NCBI GenBank assembly: GCA_046349355.1
Contig: JAXMCM010000016.1
Coordinates: 186,001 to 250,000, forward strand
From: CALKJU01 sp046349355
Lineage (GTDB): Bacteria; Pseudomonadota; Alphaproteobacteria; Geminicoccales; Geminicoccaceae
Direction of reading: 5' to 3'
DNA length: 64,000 nt
Part shown: positions 50,491 to 58,869 of the stretch, piece after piece
Numbering within the stretch: position 1 is the stretch's first letter
Layout: every line of letters starts with the position of its first letter
The notes under the pieces: model-generated
The model's database searches: none
The model's input: the letters and a program-made list of their open reading frames with translations, nothing else
Told to the model about the DNA's origin: nothing
Translations under genes and position numbers: made by a program

Positions 50491-52365
50491 ATGACGGCGG
50501 CAGAGGTGCTTGAGCGCGGCGACGTGGCGGCGGTCGGGCGCCGGACGATCGATTCGGCGGTGGTTCGGCTCGCCGGCGACAGCGGCGACGGCATCCAGCT
50601 GACCGGCAGCCAGCTCACCCTGGCGACCGCGCTGGCCGGCAACGATCTCGCCACCTTCCCCGATTTCCCGGCCGAGATCCGCGCTCCGGTCGGGACCACC
50701 TTCGGCGTCTCGGCCTTCCAGATCCATTTCGGCGCCAGCCATGTCGACACCATCGGCGACACGCCGGACCTGCTGGTGGCGCTCAATCCGGCGGCGCTGA
50801 AGGTCAACCTGCGCGACCTGCGGCCCGGTGGCGTGATCGTGCTGGACGGCGGCAGCTTCGGCGAGCGCGACCTGCGCAAGGCCGGCTGGACCTCCGATCC
50901 GCGCGAGGACGGCACGCTCGACGCCTGGCGGGTGATCGACATCGACATCTCGCGCAACACCCGCGAAGCGGTGAAGGCTACCGGCCTCAGCGCCCGCGAG
51001 GCGCTGCGCTGCAAGAACTTCTACGCGCTGGGGCTGGTCTACTGGATCTACGGGCGCGACCGGGCCCCGACCGCGGCCTGGCTGCGCGACAAGTTCAAGG
51101 GCAATCCGGCGGTGGCGGCGGCCAACCTCGCCGCGCTGGATGCCGGCCACGCGCTGGGCGAGACGGCCGAGCTGCACCTGCCGGCTTATCGCGTGCCGCC
51201 GGCGCCGATCCCGCCCGGCCTCTACCGCACCGTCACCGGCCACGAGGCGCTGGCCTACGGCCTCGTCGACGGGGCGCAGAAGGCCGGGCTGAAGATGGTC
51301 TTCTGCTCCTACCCGATCACCCCGGCCTCGGCCCTGCTGCACCATCTGGCGCGGCTCAAGGCATTCGACGTCACCACCTTCCAGGCCGAGGACGAGATCG
51401 CCGCGGTGTGCGCCGCGATCGGCGCCTCCTATGCCGGCACGCTGGGCGTCACCTCGAGCTCGGGGCCGGGCATCGCGCTCAAGACCGAGGCCATCGGCCT
51501 CGCCATCGCCACCGAGCTGCCGCTGGTCATCGTCAACGCCCAGCGCGGCGGGCCGTCGACCGGCATGCCGACCAAGACCGAGCAGTCCGACCTCTACCAG
51601 GCGGTCTACGGCCGCAATGCCGACTCGCCGCTGGTGGTGCTGGCGGCGGCGTCGCCGGCCGACTGCTTCGCCGTCGCCCGCGCGGCGGTACGGATCGCCG
51701 TCCAGCACATGACCCCGGTGATGCTGCTGACCGACGGTTTTCTCGCCAACGCCTCGGAGCCCTGGCGCATCCCCGACCTCGACGCGGTGCCGGCCTTCCC
51801 AGTGACGTTCCGCACCGACCCGGACGGCTTCCAGCCGTTCCTGCGCGACGACCGGCTGGTGCGCCCTTGGGTGAGGCCCGGCACGCCCGGCCTCGAGCAC
51901 CGCATCGGCGGCATCGAACGCGACTACGACAGCGGCAACATCTCCTACGAGCCGGCCAACCACCAGCGGATGACCGACGCCCGCTGGGAGAAGGTGCTGA
52001 AGGTCGCCGACTCGATCCCGCCGCAGGCGGTCGAGCAGGGGCCGGCCTCGGGCTCGCTCGCCGTCGTCGGCTGGGGCAGCACGCACGGGCCGATCGCCGG
52101 TGCCGTCGCCGCCGCCCGGGCGCGCGGGCGCGACGTCGCCCACATCCACCTGCGCCACATCTGGCCGCTGCCGGCCAACCTCGGCGAGCTGCTGCGCGGC
52201 TACGCCCGGATCCTGGTGCCCGAGATGAACAAGGGCCAGCTCGTGACCCTGCTGCGCAGCGAGTACCTCGTTCCGGCGCAGGGGCTGGCGAAGGTGACCG
52301 GCAAGCCGTTCACCATCGCCGAGCTCGAGCAGGCCATCGAAACGATCCTGGAGGCCGGCCGATGA
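50491..52365 (+). CDS. korA: 2-oxoacid (2-oxoglutarate):ferredoxin oxidoreductase, alpha (gamma-alpha fused) subunit
   Basis: A 624-residue subunit. The gamma-like part (residues 15-200) has RLAGDSGDGIQLTGSQ and FPDFPAEIRAPVGTTFGVS; the alpha part has FCSYPITPASALLHHL and AEDEIAAVCAAIGAS with SSSGPGIALKTE. With KorB it converts 2-oxoglutarate and CoA to succinyl-CoA, reducing ferredoxin. It is the two-subunit type without built-in ferredoxin domain. GAGGAG lies upstream of the ATG at 50491. An FNR-like site lies upstream. Confidence 0.92.
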   Translation: MTAAEVLERGDVAAVGRRTIDSAVVRLAGDSGDGIQLTGSQLTLATALAGNDLATFPDFPAEIRAPVGTTFGVSAFQIHFGASHVDTIGDTPDLLVALNPAALKVNLRDLRPGGVIVLDGGSFGERDLRKAGWTSDPREDGTLDAWRVIDIDISRNTREAVKATGLSAREALRCKNFYALGLVYWIYGRDRAPTAAWLRDKFKGNPAVAAANLAALDAGHALGETAELHLPAYRVPPAPIPPGLYRTVTGHEALAYGLVDGAQKAGLKMVFCSYPITPASALLHHLARLKAFDVTTFQAEDEIAAVCAAIGASYAGTLGVTSSSGPGIALKTEAIGLAIATELPLVIVNAQRGGPSTGMPTKTEQSDLYQAVYGRNADSPLVVLAAASPADCFAVARAAVRIAVQHMTPVMLLTDGFLANASEPWRIPDLDAVPAFPVTFRTDPDGFQPFLRDDRLVRPWVRPGTPGLEHRIGGIERDYDSGNISYEPANHQRMTDARWEKVLKVADSIPPQAVEQGPASGSLAVVGWGSTHGPIAGAVAAARARGRDVAHIHLRHIWPLPANLGELLRGYARILVPEMNKGQLVTLLRSEYLVPAQGLAKVTGKPFTIAELEQAIETILEAGR

Positions 52366-53378
52366 ACGCGCCGACACCGCTGCCGCCGCTGCGCCAGCCC
52401 AAGGACTATGCCACGGACCAGGAGGTCCGCTGGTGCCCGGGCTGCGGTGACTACGCCATCCTCAAGGCGGTGCAGAAGACGCTGGCGGACCTTCAGGCCG
52501 ACCCGGCGCGCACCGTGTTCGTCTCCGGCATCGGCTGCGCCGCCCGGTTCCCGTACTACATCGAGACTTACGGCTTCCACACGATCCACGGCCGCGCCCC
52601 GGCGGTGGCGACCGGGATCAAGCTGGCCAATCCGGAGCTCGACGTCTGGGTCGTCGGCGGCGACGGCGACATGCTGTCGATCGGCGGCAACCACCTGCTG
52701 CACGCGCTCCGCCGCAACGTCGACCTCACGGTCCTGCTGTTCAACAACGAGATCTACGGCCTGACCAAGGGCCAGGCCTCGCCGACCTCGCGGGCCGGTA
52801 CCCGGAGCCCGAGCACGCCCCTGGGCTCGGTCGACCGGCCGCTGTCGGCGCTGAAGTTCGCGCTCGGCGCCGGCGGCCGCTTCGTCGCCCGCGGCATCGA
52901 CACCCAGCAGAAGCAGCTGCCCGAGATCCTGCGCCGGGCCCATGCCCACAAGGGCACCGCCCTCGTCGAGATCCTGCAGAACTGCATCGTCTACAACGAC
53001 GGCGCCTTCGCCGGCTTCACCGCCCGCGAGGTCGAAGCCGACGCCCAGCTCCATCTCGTCCACGGCGCGCCGGTGATCTTCGGCAAGGCCCGCGACAAGG
53101 CCCTGCGCCTCGCCGCCCGCGGCCTCGCCCTCGAGGTCACCACGGCCGACGACCCGGCGGTGCTGGTCCATGACGAGCGTAACCCGGCGCTGGCGTCCCT
53201 GCTCGCCGCCCTCGAGCCGCCATTCCCGGTGGCGGTCGGCATCCTCTACGACGACCCGGCGCCGGTGACCTGGGAGGCCGCGGTCCATGCGCAGGAGGCC
53301 GAAGCGAAGGCCGGCGCCAAGGTGAAGGACTTGGCGGCCCTGCTGCGGCAGGGGCCGACCTGGACGATGCCGGGCTAA
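52362..53378 (+). CDS. korB: 2-oxoacid (2-oxoglutarate):ferredoxin oxidoreductase, beta subunit
   Basis: A 338-residue TPP-binding subunit. RWCPGCGDYAIL supplies two iron-sulfur Cys residues, GIGCAARFPYY a third, and VVGGDGDMLSIGGNH the TPP/magnesium site. TPGTR-like substrate loop is present as SPTSRAGTRSPST. The ATG overlaps the korA stop (ATGA), ensuring equal synthesis. Its stop codon TAA overlaps the convergent ABC gene stop by 3 nt. Confidence 0.92.
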   Translation: MNAPTPLPPLRQPKDYATDQEVRWCPGCGDYAILKAVQKTLADLQADPARTVFVSGIGCAARFPYYIETYGFHTIHGRAPAVATGIKLANPELDVWVVGGDGDMLSIGGNHLLHALRRNVDLTVLLFNNEIYGLTKGQASPTSRAGTRSPSTPLGSVDRPLSALKFALGAGGRFVARGIDTQQKQLPEILRRAHAHKGTALVEILQNCIVYNDGAFAGFTAREVEADAQLHLVHGAPVIFGKARDKALRLAARGLALEVTTADDPAVLVHDERNPALASLLAALEPPFPVAVGILYDDPAPVTWEAAVHAQEAEAKAGAKVKDLAALLRQGPTWTMPG

Positions 53379-55204
53379 GCCGCCTCCGGCCGGCGCTCGC
53401 CGTCCTGCACCAGGTGGCAGGCGGCGACGCGGCCGTCGCCGCGCGGGTAGAGCGGCGGCTCCTCGGCCTTGCAGCGGGCGTAGGCCAGCGGGCAGCGGGC
53501 GCGGAAGCTGCAGCCGGTGGGCAGGTCGATCGGGCTCGGCGGCTCGCCCTCGAGCAGGCATTCCTCGGCCTTGTAGGGCTGCTGCTCGAGCACCGGCACG
53601 GCCGAGAGCAGGGCCCGCGTGTAGGGGTGGCCGGGGTCGAAGAAGACCGTGCCTGTGTCCGCCAGCTCGACGACCTTGCCGAGATACATCACGGCGATCC
53701 GCGAGCAGACCTTCCGCACCATGGCGAGGTCGTGGCTGATGAACAGGTAGGTCAGCCGGTGCGCCGCCTGCAGCCGCGCGAACAGGTCGAGCAGCCGGCC
53801 CTGCTCCATCGGGTCCAGCGCCGACAGGGTCTCGTCGAGGATCAGAAGGCGCGGCTCGAGGACGAGGGCCCGGGCGATGTTGATGCGCTGGCGCTGGCCG
53901 GCGCTGAGCCCCACCGGCAGGCGCTCGGCGAGGTCAGGGCTGAGCCCCACCTCGGCCATGACGGCCTTCACCTTCTCGCGGATCTCGGCGCGGCCGAAGC
54001 CGTGGATCTTCAGGGGCAGGGCGATGGTCCTGCCGACCGTCAGGTTCGGCGGAATGCAGTTGTAGGGGTCCTGCAGCAGCAGCTGGAAGCCGCGGCGCAT
54101 GGTCAGCAGCTGGCTGCGGCCCATGGCGGCGATGTCCTGGCCGTCGAAGCGGATCGAACCCCGGTCCGGCTGCTCGATCCAGGACAGGAGGCGCGAGAGC
54201 GTGGACTTGCCGCAGCCCGATTCGCCGACGAGGCCGAAATTGTCGCCCTCGAACACGTCGAAGCTGACGCCGCGGACCGCCTGCACGGCCTGCTTGCCGA
54301 AGAACTTCGTCCGGTCGGCGACGCTGTAGGTCTTGGTGACGTCGACGACGGACAGGATCGCCTTGCGGCCGGGTGCCACCGGCTCCGGCACCGGCGGGCC
54401 GTCGCTCCAGATCCGCGGCGTGCGGGCGAGGAGGTCGCGGCTGTAGGCGTGCTTGGGGTGGCGGACGAGCTCGTCCGGCGTGCTGCGCTCGACGATGCGG
54501 CCCTGGCTCAGCACCAGCACGTCGTCGGCGATCTCGCGGACGATCGGCACCGAGGTGGCGACGAACAGGATGCCGGCGTCGATGTCCTCGCGCAGCTGGC
54601 GGAGCAGGCGGATGATCTGCGCCGCGACGGTGACGTCGAGCGGCTGGGTGACGTTGTCGCAGATCAGGAAGCCGGGCTCGGCGACGAGCGCGTCGACGAT
54701 CATCGCCCGCTGCAGCATGCCGCCCGAGTACTGGCCGGGGAACTCGTCGAAGCGCCGGGCGGCGGACGGGATGTGCACCCGGTCGAGCAGGTCGATGACC
54801 CGCTTTTTTGCGTCGCTGCCGCCGATCTCGGGGCGGACCGCGCGCAGCTTCTCCATGATCTGGACGCCGACCGGGATGGTCGGGTCGAACGAGCTGCCGG
54901 GGTCGGCGCCGATGTAGCCGATGTGCCGGCCGCGCAGCGCGAGGCGCTCGGCGTCGGGCATGGCGAACAGGTCGCGGCCGCGGAACAGGACCTGGCCCGA
55001 GCTGCGCACCAGCGGCGGCTGGACCCAGCCGACCAGCGCCTTGGCCAGCGTCGTCTTGCCCGAGCCGCTCTCGCCGATGACGCCCAGCACCTGCCGGTCG
55101 GAGACGGTGAAGCCGACGTCCTGCAGCACCGGCCGGCGCTCCGTGCCGCGCTGCAGCTCGACCGACAGGCCCTTGACCTCGAGCAGCAGCGGTGCCGGCG
55201 CCAT
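53375..55204 (-). CDS. peptide ABC transporter double ATPase (DppD-DppF fusion), asymmetric
   Basis: A 609-residue fusion of two Opp/Dpp-type ATPases. NBD1 (residues 8-250) keeps Walker A GESGSGKTT (Lys50) and signature YSGGMLQR, but the Q-loop Gln is Ala100, the Walker B Glu is Asn184 (LICDNVTQPLD) and the switch His is Thr217. NBD2 (residues 285-545) has Lys333, Gln378, Asp457-Glu458 and His491, but its signature reads LSAGQ. One composite site is therefore intact and one degenerate. The C-terminal oligopeptide/dipeptide tail with CSFRARCPLAYARC is present. The start overlaps the permease stop (TGATG). It energises import of peptides or similar compounds. Confidence 0.9.
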   Translation of the reverse strand: MAPAPLLLEVKGLSVELQRGTERRPVLQDVGFTVSDRQVLGVIGESGSGKTTLAKALVGWVQPPLVRSSGQVLFRGRDLFAMPDAERLALRGRHIGYIGADPGSSFDPTIPVGVQIMEKLRAVRPEIGGSDAKKRVIDLLDRVHIPSAARRFDEFPGQYSGGMLQRAMIVDALVAEPGFLICDNVTQPLDVTVAAQIIRLLRQLREDIDAGILFVATSVPIVREIADDVLVLSQGRIVERSTPDELVRHPKHAYSRDLLARTPRIWSDGPPVPEPVAPGRKAILSVVDVTKTYSVADRTKFFGKQAVQAVRGVSFDVFEGDNFGLVGESGCGKSTLSRLLSWIEQPDRGSIRFDGQDIAAMGRSQLLTMRRGFQLLLQDPYNCIPPNLTVGRTIALPLKIHGFGRAEIREKVKAVMAEVGLSPDLAERLPVGLSAGQRQRINIARALVLEPRLLILDETLSALDPMEQGRLLDLFARLQAAHRLTYLFISHDLAMVRKVCSRIAVMYLGKVVELADTGTVFFDPGHPYTRALLSAVPVLEQQPYKAEECLLEGEPPSPIDLPTGCSFRARCPLAYARCKAEEPPLYPRGDGRVAACHLVQDGERRPEAA

Positions 55205-56115
55205 CAGATGGTCCCCCGCAGCAGCATGTTGCGCGCGCGCTCGAGCGAGGCGCCCATCAGATTCAGCGACAGGAGGGCGAGGAACAGGAACAGGCCCGGC
55301 ATGGTGGCGATCCACCAGGCGTTGATCAGGTACTTGCGGCCGTCGGCGATGATGTTGCCGAAGGTCGGGGTCGGCGGCTGCACGCCGATGCCGATGAAGC
55401 CGAGGATGGCCTCGAAGATCATCATCCGGGCGACGTCGAGCACGGCGACGAAGGCGATCGGCGGCAGGATGTTGGGGGCGATCAGCGCCAGCATGATGCG
55501 CAGGTCGGACGCCCCCAGGATCTGCGCCCCGCGGACGTATTCGCGGCGGCGCTCGGCCAGGGTCACCGCCCGGGTGACGCGGGCGTAGGTCGGCCAGCCC
55601 GACAGCGCCAGCACGAGGATCACCGAGTAGGGCGTCGGCCGCGACACGGTGAGGATGGTGATGGCGAGGATGATCAGCGGGATCGACAGCTGGGCGTCGG
55701 TCAGCCGCATCAGGATGGTGTCGGTCCAGCCGCCGCGGTAGCCGGCGACGAGGCCAATGGCGGCGCCGACGAGGAACATCAGCACCACCGTCGAGATCCC
55801 GATCAGCAGCGCGTTCTGCAGGCCGATCAGCGAGCGCAGGAACAGGTCGCGGCCGAGCTGGTCGGTGCCGAGCAGGTGGTCCCAGCGGCCGCCCTCGAGG
55901 AACACCGGCGGCAGGAACTTGTCCTTCACCGCCATCTTGGTCGCCGACAGGTCGGTGAACAGCGGGAAGACGATGGCGAGGATCAGCAGCGTCGCGAAGA
56001 TGACGAGGCCGACCTTGAACTCGCTGCGCGCCCAGGCGGCCAGCCACAGGCGGCGCGTCGGGCTCATCGGCCGCGTCGCCGGCACGGCAGCGGAGGGCAG
56101 GGCGTCGCTCGCCAT
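55204..56115 (-). CDS. peptide ABC transporter permease, DppC type
   Basis: A 303-residue inner membrane protein: an N-terminal cytoplasmic tail, one early helix, a periplasmic loop with HLLGTDQLGRDLFLRSL, and the core permease domain with ILGASDLRIMLALIAPNILPP (the EAA coupling loop, altered to ASD) and GFIGIGVQPPTPTFGNII. It pairs with the DppB-type protein and the double ATPase. The ATG at 56115 overlaps the upstream stop (TGATG), and its stop overlaps the ATPase start the same way. Confidence 0.9.
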   Translation of the reverse strand: MASDALPSAAVPATRPMSPTRRLWLAAWARSEFKVGLVIFATLLILAIVFPLFTDLSATKMAVKDKFLPPVFLEGGRWDHLLGTDQLGRDLFLRSLIGLQNALLIGISTVVLMFLVGAAIGLVAGYRGGWTDTILMRLTDAQLSIPLIILAITILTVSRPTPYSVILVLALSGWPTYARVTRAVTLAERRREYVRGAQILGASDLRIMLALIAPNILPPIAFVAVLDVARMMIFEAILGFIGIGVQPPTPTFGNIIADGRKYLINAWWIATMPGLFLFLALLSLNLMGASLERARNMLLRGTI

Positions 56116-57092
56116 CAGTAGTCCAGCCGCGGGTCGATCCGCGCCGCGATCAGGTCGACCAGCATGTTGATCACCACGAAGATGGTGCTCGACAGGATCG
56201 CCACCCCCTGGATGACCGGGAAGTCGCGCTGCAGCACGGCCTGCACGGTGAGCAGGCCGATGCCCGGATAGTCGAAGATGTACTCGACGATCAGCACGCC
56301 GCCGAGCAGGGCGCCCACCTGGACGCCGAAGAGGTTGAGGATCGGCGTGGCGGCGTTGCGCAGGACGTGGCGGGTGAGGATCTGCCGCGGCGGCAGGCCG
56401 CGCACGGCGGCGAGCTCGACGAAGTTCTGCCGCAGCGTGTCGGCGACCGACACGGACAGGGCGCGGATGAACAGCGGCGCCATCTCCACCGCGATGACGA
56501 TGGCCGGCAGGATCGTGTAGGCGAAGCCCTGGTAGCCGATCGACGGGATCCACTGCAGCCGGGCGGTGATCACCAGCGCCAGCACGATGGCGAACCAGAA
56601 GTTCGGCACCGAGACGAAGGCCGAGGACAGGTACAAGGCGAGCTTGTCCGGCCAGCGCCCGGCATGGATGCCGGCGCCGATGCCCAGCGGCACGGCGATG
56701 AGGAAGGTGAACACCAGCGCCAGGGCGGCCAGCTGCAGGGTCAGCGGCAGGGTCGAGGCGATGAGGTCGATCACGGTGGCGCGCGAGCCGCGGGCGGCGT
56801 CACGCCCGCCGGTGATCGAGCCGCCGGTGGCGCTCTTGATGAACGAGGTGCCGAAGTCGCCGCGGACGATCTGGCCGAGGTAGCGGACGTACTGGACGAC
56901 GATCGGGTCGCGCAGGCCCATCTCCTTGGCGGTCTGCTCGACGACCGCGTCGGTGGCGACGGGCCCGAGGATCATCCGGGCGGGATCGCCCGGGATGAGC
57001 CGCAGGAGCGCGAAGATGGTGAACGAGACCAGGAGGACGATGACCACCCCCTGGAGGAGGCGGCGGGCGAGAAAGGTGAGGACGAATCCCAT
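56115..57092 (-). CDS. peptide ABC transporter permease, DppB type
   Basis: A 325-residue inner membrane protein. It begins MGFVLTFLARRLLQGVVIVLLV, has the early periplasmic LIPGDPARMILGP motif, and the coupling-loop region NFVELAAVRGLPPRQILTRH, then YPGIGLLTVQAVLQRDFPVIQG. These are the standard DppB/OppB landmarks. It lies between the substrate-binding protein gene and the DppC-type gene. Confidence 0.9.
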   Translation of the reverse strand: MGFVLTFLARRLLQGVVIVLLVSFTIFALLRLIPGDPARMILGPVATDAVVEQTAKEMGLRDPIVVQYVRYLGQIVRGDFGTSFIKSATGGSITGGRDAARGSRATVIDLIASTLPLTLQLAALALVFTFLIAVPLGIGAGIHAGRWPDKLALYLSSAFVSVPNFWFAIVLALVITARLQWIPSIGYQGFAYTILPAIVIAVEMAPLFIRALSVSVADTLRQNFVELAAVRGLPPRQILTRHVLRNAATPILNLFGVQVGALLGGVLIVEYIFDYPGIGLLTVQAVLQRDFPVIQGVAILSSTIFVVINMLVDLIAARIDPRLDY

Positions 57093-57119
57093 GCGCAGCC
57101 GTTCCCGCCCGCCGTCCGG

Positions 57120-58712
57120 TCAGGCCTTGAACTCGGCCTTGGTCGCGTCGATCGGTCCGTTCGGGTAGAAGTAGATGTTCTCCAGCCCCTTGCGCTTGCC
57201 GTGCAGCAGCACCGAGGTGAACAGCGCGAAGCTCGGCACCTTGTCGGCGATGACGCCGGTGGCCTTGGCGATCAGCTCGGCGCGCTTGACCGGATCGGGC
57301 TCGGCCTGCTCGGCGTCGAGGGCGGCGTCGATCTCCGGGTCCTTGCAGCCGTTGATCAGGCCGCCCATGGCGCTGGCCTTGCTGTGGAACATCGGCCGCA
57401 GCACGAGGTCGGGCTCGGGCGAGCCGGTCGACCAGCCGACGTCGACCATGTGGCCGTACGGCTCCTGGCCCTCGCGCTGGTAGATCCGCTCCAGCCAGGC
57501 CGCGGTCTCCATGACGGTGAGCTTCACGTTGAAGCCCTGCTCCTGGAGCATCGCGGTGACGACCTCGCCGTACTCCTTGGTCTTCGGGTAGAAGCCGGTC
57601 GAGGTCAGGTACTCGAGCTCGGGCAGGCCCTCGCCGTTGGGATGGCCGGCCTGGGCCAGCAGCTCCTGGCACTTGGCCGGGTCGTAGGTCGGGTAGTTCG
57701 GCAGGTCGACGTAGCCGAACTTGACCGGCGAGATGTAGTTCGACGAGGCGTGGCCGGCGACGCCCATCACCGCCATGACCTGCTCGCGGTCGATGGCGTG
57801 GCAGACCGCCTGGCGCAGTACCGGGTTGTCGAACGGCGCCTTGTTGGTGCGGAAGTGCAGGTACTTGTTCTCGGTGGCGATGGTCCGGTTGACCTCGACC
57901 GCCGCCTCCTTGGACAGCGTCTCGTACTGCTCGGGCTCGAGCCGCTCGGTGACGTCGATCTCGCCGGACAGCAGCGCCAGCACGCGGGTGGTGGCGTCGC
58001 CGATGTAGGCGAACTGCAGCTCGTTGAGGATCGGCCGGCCGTTCCAGAACTTGTCGAAGGCGGCCAGGACCGTGGTGTTGCCCTTCTGCTCGACGAACTT
58101 GAACGGCCCGGTGCCGTTCGGGCGGCCCTGCAGGACGGTCGGGTCCTTGACGTCGGCGGCCGACATGATCGGCAGGAAGCCGGCGAGGAAGTAGAACGCC
58201 GCGGCCGGGTAGTTGCCGATCTTGGTGTGGACGCGGGCGGTCAGCCGGTCGACGACCTCGACCTCGCAGGGGCCCGGGTACCAGGCGGCCGGGCGGCCCG
58301 GCTGCGAGGCATACTCGAACGTCGCCTTGACGTCCTCGGCCGAGAACGGGGCGCCGTTGTGAAAAGTGACGCCGTCGCGCAGCTTGTACTCGATCGTGTA
58401 GAGGTCGATGACCTCCTGGCTCAGCGCCAGGTCCCAGACGATCTCGTCGGGCTTGTCCGAGCGCATCGGCGTGTTGAACAGCTTGCCGAAATAGAAGCCC
58501 TCGATGTTGATCTGGGCCAGCTGGGTATGGCTGGTCGGGTCCCAGTTGCCGGTCAGCGGCTCGCCCGAGGCGAACACCAGGGTCGACCGCGCCTGGGCAT
58601 AGGCCCGCTTGACGTAGGGGGCCGGCAGGATCAGCCCGGCGGCGCCGACGGCGCTGCCTGCGAGGAAGCTGCGCCGGCTGGCGCCCTTGCGATGCCAGAT
58701 CGTCCGAGTCAT
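57120..58712 (-). CDS. ABC transporter substrate-binding protein, family 5 (peptide type), Tat-exported
   Basis: A 530-residue SBP_bac_5 protein. The N-terminus has a twin-arginine signal, GASRRSFLAGSAVGAAG, ending near AYAQA. The mature protein shows YKLRDGVTFHNGAPFSAEDV, NGTGPFKFVEQ and HFRTNKAPFDNPVLRQAVCH. Members bind peptides, nickel, opines or amides. Given the adjacent amidohydrolases, an amide or carbamoyl-amino acid may be the ligand; that is inference. GGGAAGGGA precedes the ATG at 58712. It is the first gene of the transporter operon. Confidence 0.9.
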   Translation of the reverse strand: MTRTIWHRKGASRRSFLAGSAVGAAGLILPAPYVKRAYAQARSTLVFASGEPLTGNWDPTSHTQLAQINIEGFYFGKLFNTPMRSDKPDEIVWDLALSQEVIDLYTIEYKLRDGVTFHNGAPFSAEDVKATFEYASQPGRPAAWYPGPCEVEVVDRLTARVHTKIGNYPAAAFYFLAGFLPIMSAADVKDPTVLQGRPNGTGPFKFVEQKGNTTVLAAFDKFWNGRPILNELQFAYIGDATTRVLALLSGEIDVTERLEPEQYETLSKEAAVEVNRTIATENKYLHFRTNKAPFDNPVLRQAVCHAIDREQVMAVMGVAGHASSNYISPVKFGYVDLPNYPTYDPAKCQELLAQAGHPNGEGLPELEYLTSTGFYPKTKEYGEVVTAMLQEQGFNVKLTVMETAAWLERIYQREGQEPYGHMVDVGWSTGSPEPDLVLRPMFHSKASAMGGLINGCKDPEIDAALDAEQAEPDPVKRAELIAKATGVIADKVPSFALFTSVLLHGKRKGLENIYFYPNGPIDATKAEFKA

Positions 58713-58773
58713 CGTCGTCCCTTCCCCCCGGGCTCGTGACGGCCCGCTAACCTCAGCCATCGATGGTCGAGGC

Positions 58774-58843
58774 TTGACGGGGAATTTTCGGATCGTCAAC
58801 GACCTTGACCGCAACGCTGCGCCGCCGCGAAAAGTTTTCGCGG
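58774..58843. promoter_or_regulatory. palindromic operator-like sites between the transporter operon and the hydrolase gene
   Basis: CCGCGAAAA-G-TTTTCGCGG (58825-58843) is a perfect 19-bp palindrome with a single central base, 26 nt before the hydrolase ATG. Further upstream TTGACG (58774-58779) and CGTCAA (58794-58799) form a second inverted pair. The region separates divergent genes, so one regulator might control both. No regulator gene is adjacent. Confidence 0.5.
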
Positions 58844-58869
58844 ACCATCGCGCCAAGGGAATCAGCAAC

